In this document: in pieces, positions 25,678-34,528 of the stretch
How positions within the stretch are numbered: position 1 is the stretch's first letter
Layout of the letters: each line of letters starts with the position of its first letter
Assembly: GCA_902492235.1 (NCBI GenBank)
Contig: CABUKS010000020.1
Span: 1-42,733, forward strand
DNA length: 42,733 bases
Direction of reading: 5' to 3'
From: an uncultured Collinsella sp.
GTDB lineage: Bacteria; Actinomycetota; Coriobacteriia; Coriobacteriales; Coriobacteriaceae
The notes under the pieces: generated by a model
Database searches by the model: none
Told to the model about the DNA's origin: nothing
The model's input: the letters and a program-made list of their open reading frames with translations, nothing else
Position numbers and translations under genes: made by a program

Positions 25678-25839
25678 GGGGCAATATATCCTTTCACGTG
25701 CGGCGGGCGAGCGCTGCACGGAAGCTATCGAATACGTCCTTGGGACTGTCCTATTGTAAAGGCTCGGCGCACCTTAGCGGCAAGCTTTGAATAAAACGCA
25801 GGAACCTGCCATGGGCCCGCCGCATGACGTGGGGCTGCT

Positions 25840-25868
25840 TTGCCCGCAAGAGGCTCCATAGATTATAT
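25840..25868 (+). promoter_or_regulatory. Candidate promoter of the glycosyltransferase run
   Basis: TTGCCC at 25840-25845 and TTATAT at 25863-25868 are 17 bp apart, about 65 bp before the first plus-strand glycosyltransferase gene. The -10 is a weak match. Confidence 0.4.
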
Positions 25869-25933
25869 AAACGCCCGCTGGCGCGCTGATCCTTTGATAC
25901 CATGAAACGACAGGTATTTCCTAAGGAGCACAT

Positions 25934-27037
25934 TTGTCTACTAACGCCTCTGGCAGCCCTGTTCTGTCGCTGCTTATTCCCATTTACAATGTTCAGCGCT
26001 ACCTGCGCGAGTGCCTCGATTCCGCCCTGGCGCAGACGCTCAAGGATATTGAGATCATCTGCATTAACGACGGGTCGACCGACAACTCGCCGGCGATTAT
26101 CCGCGAGTATATGGAGCGCGATAGGCGCGTCAAGATGATCGACAAGGCCAACAGCGGCTACGGCGACTCGATGAACCACGGTCTGGAGATGGCGCGTGGC
26201 AAGTACGTTGGCATCTTGGAGTCCGATGACTTTATGGCGCCCGACGCACTCGAAAAGCTTGTCTCGGCCGCCGATAGCAATAATGCCGACTTTGCGAAGG
26301 CGAACTTTGATTTCTACTGGTCTAAGCCCGAGGAGCGCCGTTCGCTGCACGAGATGTTTAAAGCCAAGGACTGTGGCAAGCCAGTGCACCCGAGCGATAC
26401 GACGCATTTCTTTAAGCAAAAGCCGTCGATTTGGTCGGCAGTGTACCGTCGCGATTTTCTTGAGCGCAACGGCATTAAGTTCCTGCCGACTCCGGGGGCA
26501 TCCTTTCAGGACACGTCATTCGCCTTTAAGGTGATCGCGTGCGCCGATAAGGCTGTTTACCTGCATGATGCTGTTTTGTCGTATCGACAGGACAACGAGA
26601 ATTCCTCGGTCAATTCTTCGGCTAAGGTCTTTTGCGTCAATACCGAGTATGCCGAGATTGAGCGTTGGATTCGAGAGGATTATGCCCGCGGCCACGCAAG
26701 CGGCGATGTCGCGCGCATGCTCAAGTTCAATCAGCTCATTAAGTACGATTCGTACATGTGGAACTACGTGCGCCTGGCGCCTAAGTTCTATAAGGAGTTC
26801 CTGGTGCAGATGGCCAAGGAATTTCAGGCGGCCTTGGACGCGGGGGAGTTTTCGCTTGACGATCTCAAGCCGTGGAAGCGCGCGAATCTCGCTGCCATCC
26901 TCAAAGATCCTGAGGGCTGGGTTGACGAGCATCCGAGTTTTGCGACGGATGGTGCATTGGGGCGTGCTAAGTATTACGCCTCGGTTGGAGGCCCAGGCGT
27001 GGTCGTCGCCTTCCTCATCGAATCGCTGAGGGGGTAG
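25934..27037 (+). CDS. Family 2 glycosyltransferase (paralogue A)
   Basis: A 367-residue GT2. The first ~115 residues are a classic GT-A nucleotide-sugar domain: LLIPIYNVQRYLRECLDSA, ICINDGSTDNSP, KANSGYGDSMNHGLEMA and GILESDDFM (DxD-like SDD). The remaining ~250 residues are specific to this subgroup. The start is TTG 25934 with AAGGAG 5 nt upstream. The N-terminal half is nearly identical to the product of the gene at 28159, so the two are paralogues separated by one different GT2 gene. The acceptor and sugar are unknown. Confidence 0.88.
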   Translation: MSTNASGSPVLSLLIPIYNVQRYLRECLDSALAQTLKDIEIICINDGSTDNSPAIIREYMERDRRVKMIDKANSGYGDSMNHGLEMARGKYVGILESDDFMAPDALEKLVSAADSNNADFAKANFDFYWSKPEERRSLHEMFKAKDCGKPVHPSDTTHFFKQKPSIWSAVYRRDFLERNGIKFLPTPGASFQDTSFAFKVIACADKAVYLHDAVLSYRQDNENSSVNSSAKVFCVNTEYAEIERWIREDYARGHASGDVARMLKFNQLIKYDSYMWNYVRLAPKFYKEFLVQMAKEFQAALDAGEFSLDDLKPWKRANLAAILKDPEGWVDEHPSFATDGALGRAKYYASVGGPGVVVAFLIESLRG

Positions 27038-27043
27038 GTCGGC

Positions 27044-28084
27044 ATGGGAGAGGCCTCGTGTCCTAAAGCTACGATTGTCGTCCCCGTTTACAACTCTGCG
27101 CGCTCCATTCAGCGATGCGTCGATTCGCTGTTGGCCCAGTCCGAGCGCTCGATTCAGGTTGTCTGCGTTAACGACGGTTCGACCGATGATTCGTTGAACG
27201 TGTTGCGCCGGATCGCGCAGTCTGACGATCGCGTGCTGGTGATTGACCAGGAAAACGCGGGTGTCTCGTGTGCTCGAAATGCCGGTATCGATGCCGCCGG
27301 AGGCGAGACCGTCTTTTTTGTGGACGCCGACGATTACATCGATGCCCGGACAGTCGAGCGCGTGCTGCATGCCATTGAGTCTGCAGATGCCGAGGCCGCC
27401 GTTTTTGGCGGCGTCTGTGAACCTGCCGATGCTGCCCCCAAACGCGTCCAGCAACTCATGAGCCCTAAAGCTGGTACCTTCGGCGCCCATGATCCCCAAT
27501 TGCTGTTCCATTCGAATGCGCAGCCCTATGCCTGCCGTGCGGCTTTTTCGCGCGAGCTGCTCAATCGCGAAGGCATTCGCTTCGCCCCGGGTTTGGCTTT
27601 GGGCGAGGACGTCGTCTTCCAATTTGCGGCTTATGCGCTTGCCCGCAAGACCATCGTCATGCCGGATAAGTTCTACCACTACGTGATGGAGAGTGAATCG
27701 GCGACGCACGAGTTCAACAGTGCCGAGGCTCGCGCCAAAAAGCTCGATGCCCATATGAGAATGCTCGAGGAGGTCTTGGAGGACTGGGCGGCCTACGGTC
27801 TTTTGGACCTGTGCCCCGGCGAGCTGATAACTTGGTTTTTGGACCTAATTGTGTTCGACCTGGCGCGCTTGGATGCCGATGACTTCCATCGCGTGGCGGC
27901 TCGCGTCAACATGGACCTTACGACGTTTTTGGGAACGGAGTGGGCGGATATGCCTGCTAAGGGCGCCGTTTGCCGTGTTGCCCAGAAGCTCGTTGCGGCG
28001 ACCTCGGGCGTTTCGATGGCAGACGCCACGCTGTTCTATCTTTCGACTCGCGGTCTCAAAGCCTGCCTGGAGCGCTTTATCTAA
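27044..28084 (+). CDS. Family 2 glycosyltransferase
   Basis: A 346-residue GT2 with IVVPVYNSARSIQRCVDSLL, CVNDGSTDDSL, NAGVSCARNAGID and FFVDADDYID (DxD). It starts 6 nt after the preceding stop; its ribosome site overlaps that stop codon, so translation is coupled. It is more like CPS/EPS-type transferases than the two paralogues flanking it. Confidence 0.88.
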   Translation: MGEASCPKATIVVPVYNSARSIQRCVDSLLAQSERSIQVVCVNDGSTDDSLNVLRRIAQSDDRVLVIDQENAGVSCARNAGIDAAGGETVFFVDADDYIDARTVERVLHAIESADAEAAVFGGVCEPADAAPKRVQQLMSPKAGTFGAHDPQLLFHSNAQPYACRAAFSRELLNREGIRFAPGLALGEDVVFQFAAYALARKTIVMPDKFYHYVMESESATHEFNSAEARAKKLDAHMRMLEEVLEDWAAYGLLDLCPGELITWFLDLIVFDLARLDADDFHRVAARVNMDLTTFLGTEWADMPAKGAVCRVAQKLVAATSGVSMADATLFYLSTRGLKACLERFI

Positions 28085-28158
28085 TTCCAAGCGCTGCCGC
28101 CCGCCGCAACTCGGCTGCTAAAATAACCCTGTTACACGCTATCCAACAGGAGGTTCTC

Positions 28159-29277
28159 TTGCAGAACTCTGATACCCCTAAAGTTTCGCTGCTTGTTCCC
28201 ATCTGCAATGTTGAGCGCTACCTGCGCGAGTGCCTCGATTCCGCCGTTGCGCAGACGCTCAAGGACATCGAGATTATCTGTATCAACGACGGCTCCACCG
28301 ATAGTTCGCCAGATATCATCCGCGAGTACATGGAGCGCGACTCCCGTGTAAAGATGATCGACAAGGCCAACAGCGGCTACGGCGACTCGATGAACCGCGG
28401 CCTGGAGATGGCGCGCGGCGAGTACGTGGGCATCCTTGAGTCCGACGACTTTATGTTTGAGGATTCGCTCCAAAAGCTGGTCGCCAAGGCCGATGCTGAG
28501 CATGTCGATGTGGTGAAGGGCGACTTTTACCTGTATTGGTCCACGCCCAGCGAGCGCCGTGAGCTTTTTGGGATCATCGACGAGCATATGACGGGCGCCG
28601 CGTATCGCCCTGTCGATCGCCCGGGCATCTTCTACCGCAAACCTTCCATTTGGTCGGCTATCTATCGGCGCGAGTTCCTCAACGACAATCAGATTCGGTT
28701 CCTTCCCACGCCGGGTGCCTCGTATCAGGACGCAGGCTTTAACTTTAAGGTTTGGGCTTGCGCCGAGCGTGCCGCGTTTATTGCGGACCCCATTTTGTGC
28801 TATCGCCAGGATAACGAGAAGAGCTCCGTTAATTCGCCCAACAAGGTGTTTTGCGTATGCGACGAATATGCCGAGATGCAGCGCTTTTTGGATGAGCGTC
28901 CCGAGCTCAAGGCTCAGCTCCAGGGGATTTTAATGCGCATGAAGGTCGATACGTACCGTTGGAATGACGAGCGTTTGGTCGATGAGCTGCGCGAGCAGTT
29001 TTGGCAGAAGGCCTCGCCCGAGCTCAAGGCCGATTGGGATGCTGGTCGCTTTGATCTGTCGCTGTTCGACCCGCGTGGCGAGACCGACTTGCGCCTGATG
29101 GTCAAGTCGCCCCGTGCCTATATCGATTCGCGCTTTGACTTTAAGAAGCCTGGCAAGCTCAATACGTTTAAGCATTACTTTAAGATAGGCGGTCTGCCGC
29201 TGGTCTGGCGTGTACTGACGTATCAGTGCACCTACGGCGACAACCCGCACCCCGATGACGTTCCGGTCGCACGGTAG
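28159..29277 (+). CDS. Family 2 glycosyltransferase (paralogue B)
   Basis: A 372-residue GT2 closely related to the product of the gene at 25934: VSLLVPICNVERYLRECLDSA, ICINDGSTDSSP, KANSGYGDSMNRGLEMA, GILESDDFM and the shared FLPTPGASYQDAGFNFKV and YRQDNEKSSVNS blocks. The start is TTG 28159 with AGGAGG 5 nt upstream, mirroring the TTG start of its paralogue. A 74-nt gap with a TAAAAT (28119-28124) lies before it, so it may also have its own weak promoter. Confidence 0.88.
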   Translation: MQNSDTPKVSLLVPICNVERYLRECLDSAVAQTLKDIEIICINDGSTDSSPDIIREYMERDSRVKMIDKANSGYGDSMNRGLEMARGEYVGILESDDFMFEDSLQKLVAKADAEHVDVVKGDFYLYWSTPSERRELFGIIDEHMTGAAYRPVDRPGIFYRKPSIWSAIYRREFLNDNQIRFLPTPGASYQDAGFNFKVWACAERAAFIADPILCYRQDNEKSSVNSPNKVFCVCDEYAEMQRFLDERPELKAQLQGILMRMKVDTYRWNDERLVDELREQFWQKASPELKADWDAGRFDLSLFDPRGETDLRLMVKSPRAYIDSRFDFKKPGKLNTFKHYFKIGGLPLVWRVLTYQCTYGDNPHPDDVPVAR

Positions 29278-29289
29278 GAGCACTTGACT

Positions 29290-30357
29290 ATGGCTACCCC
29301 CAAGATTTCCGTTGTCGTTCCCATCTATAAAGTGGAGGAGTGCCTGACCTGGTGCCTGGACTCCCTGCTTGCGCAGGACATGCCCGATTGGGAGGGCGTG
29401 CTGGTCAACGATGGCTCGCCGGACGGTTCGCGCGATATTGCGGCTGCCTATTGCGAAAAGGACGCGCGCTTTACGCTGGTCGATAAGCCAAACGGCGGCC
29501 TGTCGAGTGCGCGTAATGCAGGCATCGCCGCGTCCACGGCACCTATCGTCGCGTTCTTGGATTCCGACGACCGATTTACGCCCGATACATGCCGTGTGAT
29601 CGTCGATGCCTTTGAGCGCGAGGACTGCGACGTCTTGACCTTTGGTGCGAATCCGTATCCGCTGGAGGCGGGGTATCCGTGGCTTAACTATGTGCTGAGC
29701 CCGCGCGATGTGTCGTTTGAAGGCTATAGCTCCGACCTGCTGTTTAAGGAAGCTTCTCGCCCCTTTGCATGGCGCACTGCCTGCAAGCGTGAGTTTTTGC
29801 TGGGCAACGGGATCGTGTTCGACGAAACCGTTAAGTATGGCGAGGACCAGGTCTTCGATTTTGCCGTGTACGGTCGTTCGCACAAGACCGCGCTTATCTC
29901 GAGCAAGCTGTATGACTACCGTGTCGCGCGCAAGGGCTCGCTTATGGACACCATGCGTTATGACGACGAGACACGACTGCTGGAGCACGTGAAGATTTAC
30001 TCCGCGGTGCTGGCTGACTGGCAGCGCGACGGTCTCGATGTACAGCATGCCGATGACCTGGCGTACTTCCTATGCGATCTGGTGCTGTACGATGCGCTCA
30101 GGTTGCTGGGTTCGGACTGCGGCAAGGTGTTTGCTGCCGTTGCCACAGCGCTTGCCGGTTCTGCCGTGGGCAACGATGCCGCGCTCGCGCAATGTGCCCC
30201 GTCTGTTGCCGCTATGGTGCGTGCGGCGCTTGCCAGCAAGGCCCCCAATGCCCGTGCGTGCAAAAAGCTCATGTTCGATTACGACGTCTTGAGGTTTGGG
30301 CGCCTGGGTGCCTGCAAACGCATGGCAGCGAACGCCCTGGGAAAGCGAGAAGTGTAG
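29290..30357 (+). CDS. Family 2 glycosyltransferase
   Basis: A 355-residue GT2 with ISVVVPIYKVEECLTWCLDSLL, LVNDGSPDGSRD, NGGLSSARNAGIA and FLDSDDRFTPD. The TAGGAG ribosome site overlaps the previous stop codon. ATG 29290 is 9 nt after it; an in-frame TTG at 29284 is an alternative in line with the TTG starts of two neighbours. Its stop is directly followed by the ATG of the next gene. Confidence 0.87.
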   Translation: MATPKISVVVPIYKVEECLTWCLDSLLAQDMPDWEGVLVNDGSPDGSRDIAAAYCEKDARFTLVDKPNGGLSSARNAGIAASTAPIVAFLDSDDRFTPDTCRVIVDAFEREDCDVLTFGANPYPLEAGYPWLNYVLSPRDVSFEGYSSDLLFKEASRPFAWRTACKREFLLGNGIVFDETVKYGEDQVFDFAVYGRSHKTALISSKLYDYRVARKGSLMDTMRYDDETRLLEHVKIYSAVLADWQRDGLDVQHADDLAYFLCDLVLYDALRLLGSDCGKVFAAVATALAGSAVGNDAALAQCAPSVAAMVRAALASKAPNARACKKLMFDYDVLRFGRLGACKRMAANALGKREV

Positions 30358-32844
30358 ATGAGTATCAAGCGTTTGGCACTTTGCCGCAGTCAGGGCCGTC
30401 TGTTTGTGCTACTTCGTTTTGCCGGTCAGGATGTCGTCGCGCTTATTGAGCGGGAGGGTTCTCGGTCGTTTGCCCATGCGACGACGAGCGGTTCTTGTGT
30501 GCCGTCGCTAGTGCTCCCGGTCGATCATGGCCGTGTGCTGGCGCTTTGCCCTTCCGTTTCCGATTACGAGCGCGAGCTCGCTGTCTTGGTGCTTCCTTTT
30601 TTGGATGGCTCGTCGATGGATGTCGTTTTTGCATCCGGTGGGCAAAGGTTGGGCTCCATTCGCCTCGATAGCCGCGTGGCTAAGCTGGAATCCAAGATTA
30701 ACTACAAAGCAAAGCCTGCGCTGTGTGCGCTTATACGCGATGCGCAGCGTGGCGAATGCTGCGGTCGCTACGAGATCGATGCCATTCGCTATTTGCCGGC
30801 AGACGCCGGCGCGGTGTGGCGCTATGAGGTTACCTGGGCTGGAGACCTCCAGTGTGCACCTGAGCTCCAGATTTTCGATACGCATATGAATGCCATCGAT
30901 GTCACCGTGCATGTGTTTGAGTCGCAGGTCGATGTTCCTCAGCGCAACGGATGCCGCGTCAATAAAACGTATCTGAGCGTTGAGATGCCTCAGGATATAC
31001 GAGATTTTGTCGCGATTGTGAGCGATCCCACAGAGCAGATCCAGAGCGGGTTTTGCGCCATGGATGGTCGCCTGTACAACGGCATGTTCGATGACAGTTG
31101 GAACCGCATGAAGGACGCGCGTGCAGACGACGCGGCTTATCGACGTTGGTTTGAGCAGCATCGCGCAAAGCCGGGCGATTTAGCGTGCCAGCGTGTCGCT
31201 TCGGTGGCTTTTGCCTATAGACCACTCGTGAGCATTGTGGTGCCGTGCTATAAGACTGATCGGGTCTACCTGCGCGAGCTGCTGGACTCGGTGCTAGCCC
31301 AGAGCTATGACAACTGGGAATTGTTGCTTATGGACGCCTCGCCCGAATGGGATGCGGTGGCCGACCTTGCGGTGGACGCCAATGACGAGCGCGTTCGTCG
31401 CATTGGGCTGCCCGGCAACGGCGGCATCGTGGTCAACACCAACGCGGGTATTGAGCAAGCGACGGGCGACTACATCGCGTTCTTGGACCATGACGACATT
31501 CTGGAACCGGACGCGTTATTCCAGTATGTTTCCGCGCTGAATAAGGCGGCCGAGGGCGAGCGCCCCCAGGTCCTGTTCTGCGACGAGGACATGTTCCAGA
31601 AAACGGGGGAGTGGGGTCAGCCGGTCTTTAAGACGCAGCTCAACGTCGACCTGCTCTATAGCCATAACTGCGTGACGCATTTTCTGATGGTGGAGAAGGC
31701 GCTTATCGATTGCATTGGCATGTCGCCGGAAAATGTCGCGGGCGCCCAGGATTATGATCTGACGCTTCGCTGCCTTGCGTCGGGCGCACGTTTTGAGCAT
31801 ATTGCGCACGTGTTGTATCACTGGCGCGTGCATCCCGGTTCCACCGCCGACGGTTCTGCCGACAGCAAGCCGTATGCCATTGAAGCTGGTCGTTTGGCGC
31901 TTCAGCGCCACTTTAATGCGCTGGGCGTTCACGGAACGGTCGAGGAGACCGAGACGCCGTTTGTCTACCGCATGCGCTATGCGCTGTCGGAGCCTGCGCC
32001 GCTGGTGAGCATTGTGATCCCCACCAAGGACCACGTTGAGACGCTCGATGCCTGTGTGATGTCGATCGCCCAGAAGGCCACGTATGCCAATTACGAGATC
32101 GTCTTGGTGGAGAACAACAGCGAAGCCCCGGAGACGTTTGCGTATTACGAAACCCTGCCAGAGCGCGTGGTCGCGGCATCTGAGGGCAAAGGTAGCGCGC
32201 GCGTTGTGTACTGGCCGGGCGAGTTCAATTACTCTCAGATCATCAATTATGGTGTGAAGCACGCCAAGGGTGACTACCTGCTGCTGCTGAACAACGATAC
32301 CGAGGTCATAAGCCCCGACTTTATCGAAGAGATGATGGGCTATCTGCAGCGTCCCGATGCGGGCGTGGTGGGCGCCAAACTCTACTTTGCCGATCATCTG
32401 GTGCAGCATGCCGGCATTTTGGTTGGCGTGCGTGGCGCACTTGCCCATGCCAACCAGGACTTCTCGGCAAAGCGCGAGGGCTATCTTGCCCGCGCTGTTC
32501 GCCCCGGTAACTTCAGCGCCGTAACGGGTGCCTGCCAGATGGTCCGACGCGACGTATTTGAGCGGGTCGGCGGCTACAACGAGGAATTCGCCGTTGGCTT
32601 TAACGACGCAGACTTTTGCCTGCGCGTATGGGAGGCGGGCTACCGCACCATCTATACGCCCTATGCCGAGCTGTACCACTACGAGTTCACCTCGCGCGGC
32701 AGGGAAGAGGCCAACGAGGAAAAACTGCGCCGCTGGAAGCGCGAGCAAGCGCTGTTCATGCAGCGCTGGCCTGAGTTCTTCTTGACGGGCGATCCATGGT
32801 TGGGGCCGAACTTATCCGCTGAGAGCGAGTACTTCTCGCTTTAG
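30358..32844 (+). CDS. Bifunctional two-domain family 2 glycosyltransferase
   Basis: An 828-residue protein with a ~285-residue N-terminal region and two GT2 domains in tandem. Domain 1 (about 290-530) has VSIVVPCYKTDRVYLRELLDSV, MDASPEWD and FLDHDDILEPD. Domain 2 (about 540-800) has VSIVIPTKDHVETLDACV, LVENNSE and LLNNDTEVISPDF, and ends in the GGYNEEFAVGFNDADFCLRVWEAGYR block typical of rhamnosyl- and O-antigen-type transferases. Such enzymes add two sugars alternately. It begins directly after the previous stop. The last ~70 codons and ~150 bp downstream recur 8 kb away at 40772-41137. Confidence 0.9.
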   Translation: MSIKRLALCRSQGRLFVLLRFAGQDVVALIEREGSRSFAHATTSGSCVPSLVLPVDHGRVLALCPSVSDYERELAVLVLPFLDGSSMDVVFASGGQRLGSIRLDSRVAKLESKINYKAKPALCALIRDAQRGECCGRYEIDAIRYLPADAGAVWRYEVTWAGDLQCAPELQIFDTHMNAIDVTVHVFESQVDVPQRNGCRVNKTYLSVEMPQDIRDFVAIVSDPTEQIQSGFCAMDGRLYNGMFDDSWNRMKDARADDAAYRRWFEQHRAKPGDLACQRVASVAFAYRPLVSIVVPCYKTDRVYLRELLDSVLAQSYDNWELLLMDASPEWDAVADLAVDANDERVRRIGLPGNGGIVVNTNAGIEQATGDYIAFLDHDDILEPDALFQYVSALNKAAEGERPQVLFCDEDMFQKTGEWGQPVFKTQLNVDLLYSHNCVTHFLMVEKALIDCIGMSPENVAGAQDYDLTLRCLASGARFEHIAHVLYHWRVHPGSTADGSADSKPYAIEAGRLALQRHFNALGVHGTVEETETPFVYRMRYALSEPAPLVSIVIPTKDHVETLDACVMSIAQKATYANYEIVLVENNSEAPETFAYYETLPERVVAASEGKGSARVVYWPGEFNYSQIINYGVKHAKGDYLLLLNNDTEVISPDFIEEMMGYLQRPDAGVVGAKLYFADHLVQHAGILVGVRGALAHANQDFSAKREGYLARAVRPGNFSAVTGACQMVRRDVFERVGGYNEEFAVGFNDADFCLRVWEAGYRTIYTPYAELYHYEFTSRGREEANEEKLRRWKREQALFMQRWPEFFLTGDPWLGPNLSAESEYFSL

Positions 32845-32997
32845 ACAATGGATTTTAGGAAGTCCTTAACTTTCTTTCGCTATGAGCTTGGAAGAAAGTA
32901 ACGTTGGACTGTCCGTTAAGACAAATTACGAAAGCTCGATACTTCCGCGATACGTTTATACAGACTTATACAACTGGATATAATCGGATATAGTCTA
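32633..32997 (+). repeat. Left direct repeat bounding the accessory island
   Basis: The 3' ~210 bp of the two-domain glycosyltransferase gene plus ~150 bp of downstream non-coding DNA. It matches 40772-41137 at roughly 90% by eye, with identity continuing well past the stop codon to TATAGTCTA and ending there. Differences in the coding part are partly silent, suggesting an old duplication rather than a recent one. Confidence 0.85.
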
Positions 32998-33042
32998 CGA
33001 TAAACTTTTAAAGCTAAGATTGACCAATAATCGATTCCCTAG

Positions 33043-33540
33043 AAAGGCAAACAAGTGGAGGTAGCGCTCTCTATGGGCGATAGCTTTGTCGCGACTGGTT
33101 TGACCATAGAGGACAATCTTCTGTCGAGAGCCGCTAAGGCCACTAAGGGCTATGTCTATCTGGTGCAACTGGTCGGTTATTCCATTTGGTAGCGCGCCAA
33201 CTTGCATCGTGCCAAAAGTGCCATTGTGAGCGAGCACGATGTTGCCGAAGGCGTTGCGCTGGCAGAGGCTCGTTTTCACGATGTTGTTCACGAGCCCGTG
33301 ATTTCTGGACTGGGGCCTAACGATATCAAATACCTTTGGCGATGTGCGAGGACAAACGACAGTCCAAATCATCCGAGATTGCTAGGCGCATGGGTAAAAA
33401 GACCAATGAGGTCAGCTCCATTAGGGCAAAATTGCTACAAAGAGAGGTTATTCAGGCGCCACAGAGGGGCTACGTGCAGTTTGCCGGACCTAGATATCTA
33501 GCTGCGAGAGAATGCCGACGAAATTCTCGAACGGTTCTAG
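33043..33540 (+). pseudogene. Decayed ATPase gene (AAA+ with C-terminal winged helix), 3' part
   Basis: The frame encodes ATKGYVYLVQLVGYSIW and then a TAG where the family has an Arg. Reading on through it gives a normal-looking continuation (KSAIVSEHDVAEGVALAEARFHDVV, VISGLGPNDIKYL). A frameshift near 33335 moves to a frame with SSEIARRMGKKTNEVSSIRAKLL and VIQAPQRGYVQFAGPRYL, and a second near 33500 restores RENADEILERF and a stop. This is the C-terminal third of a AAA+ ATP-binding protein with a winged-helix tail, common in Actinobacteria. The N-terminal ATPase part is missing, cut at the direct-repeat boundary. Confidence 0.7.
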
Positions 33541-33567
33541 GTCGAGTTGTTATTAGGTTTTGATTGG

Positions 33568-33802
33568 CTCTGTTAGACCAGGATTGACATTCTGCCCAGC
33601 CATCTTCTTTCAATTGCAAAATAATCGCCCCCTTGCCGGGTTTGAATCCGGCAAGGGGGCGATGTGCTCAGGATCGCCGGAGGCCCAGCTCCCGGGCGGC
33701 ACATACGAGAGCACGCGGGACGCCCTGGAGGTCGCCCCGCAGCCCTTCTGGGATTATTGGGAGGGGCGACGACTCGTCCGTGTGAATCTTGGTCTAACAG
33801 AG
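33568..33802. mobile_element. 235-bp MITE-like element with CTCTGTTAGACCA ends
   Basis: The left end CTCTGTTAGACCAGGATT and the right end (reverse complement CTCTGTTAGACCAAGATT) are inverted repeats. The first ~115 bp match the left end of the larger element at 35703. It carries the same hairpin, followed by GC-rich DNA and no ORF. It looks like a non-autonomous derivative of the same IS (IS1595-type). No target-site duplication was found by eye. Confidence 0.7.
33624..33663 (-). terminator. Strong hairpin within the small IS-derived element
   Basis: ATCGCCCCCTTGCCGG pairs perfectly (16 bp) with CCGGCAAGGGGGCGAT across an 8-nt loop. On the minus strand it is followed by TATTTTG, so it probably ends minus-strand transcription coming from the DUF3307/satD operon. 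Confidence 0.7.
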
Positions 33803-34528
33803 ACTAAACAAATAGCTGAATAAAAGCGCTGAGCCCATTGCAAAAACAACGCTGGCTAGTGTTCCCAGAAGATATACTTCAGCAAATCCCTGGTTGTTCT
33901 CAATCTCCTTGAACCGAGCGATACTCTTTGCTGTAAAAACAAATGCGATCGCCGAATATTGAGCTAGTAACGATAAAGCGACCACTATCAGTCTCTCAAA
34001 AATTCCAATCCACTTTCCTGAATGAACGGTATCGCCTTTTTCATCGCTATTTTGTCCTCTTGCAGATTCAAGCATTTTCGAAACGGCTATCCCCGCAGGA
34101 CGGCAGACCGCAACAAAGCTTCCCGTCCAAGCAAGTTCGACTGAATGAACTTGGATTAATTCCACTGTGAAGCCTCTCGTCCTTGCGTAAAATAATAGGA
34201 AGAAATCGAGCGCAGTCAAAATTAGAACGTGAGCTATCTGGTCAATAGCAAAACGAGCAATTGGCGATCGTCCGCCTTTACACAAATAGAGCCTCGCTGG
34301 ACCATCCATAAAATAATGCGAGGCTATCAGCACCCCAAAGATAATTAAGTTCTGCAAACATCCAATTTCGTAAATCGCGTTAACAATCAAGCTAATTCCG
34401 ACACAGTAAATCACGCAGTGCAGAACCAGTACTTTATTATCGGTCTCTTTTTGAACAGCCATCCCTGTGGACTGTAGATAGAAATCAAAGATGCAATGAG
34501 CGATGAGCACAATTCCTAGAGTCAGCAT
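33794..34528 (-). CDS. DUF3307 family polytopic membrane protein
   Basis: A 244-residue protein with about six or seven hydrophobic segments and HCIFDFYLQS and SHYFMDGPAR motifs typical of DUF3307 (histidine- and aspartate-containing helices). The function of the family is unknown. Its ATG at 34528 overlaps the satD stop by 7 nt, so the pair is translationally coupled. The last four codons and the stop (SLC-stop) are provided by the inverted end of the small IS-derived element, so the insertion replaced the natural C-terminus; the loss is probably small because the membrane region is complete. Confidence 0.8.
   Translation of the reverse strand: MLTLGIVLIAHCIFDFYLQSTGMAVQKETDNKVLVLHCVIYCVGISLIVNAIYEIGCLQNLIIFGVLIASHYFMDGPARLYLCKGGRSPIARFAIDQIAHVLILTALDFFLLFYARTRGFTVELIQVHSVELAWTGSFVAVCRPAGIAVSKMLESARGQNSDEKGDTVHSGKWIGIFERLIVVALSLLAQYSAIAFVFTAKSIARFKEIENNQGFAEVYLLGTLASVVFAMGSALLFSYLFSLC

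Noticed and set aside
33202..33501. 99-codon ORF after the left repeat
   Set aside because: Its first part is the in-frame 3' continuation of the decayed ATPase gene after the nonsense codon and the rest is out of frame. It is included in the pseudogene.
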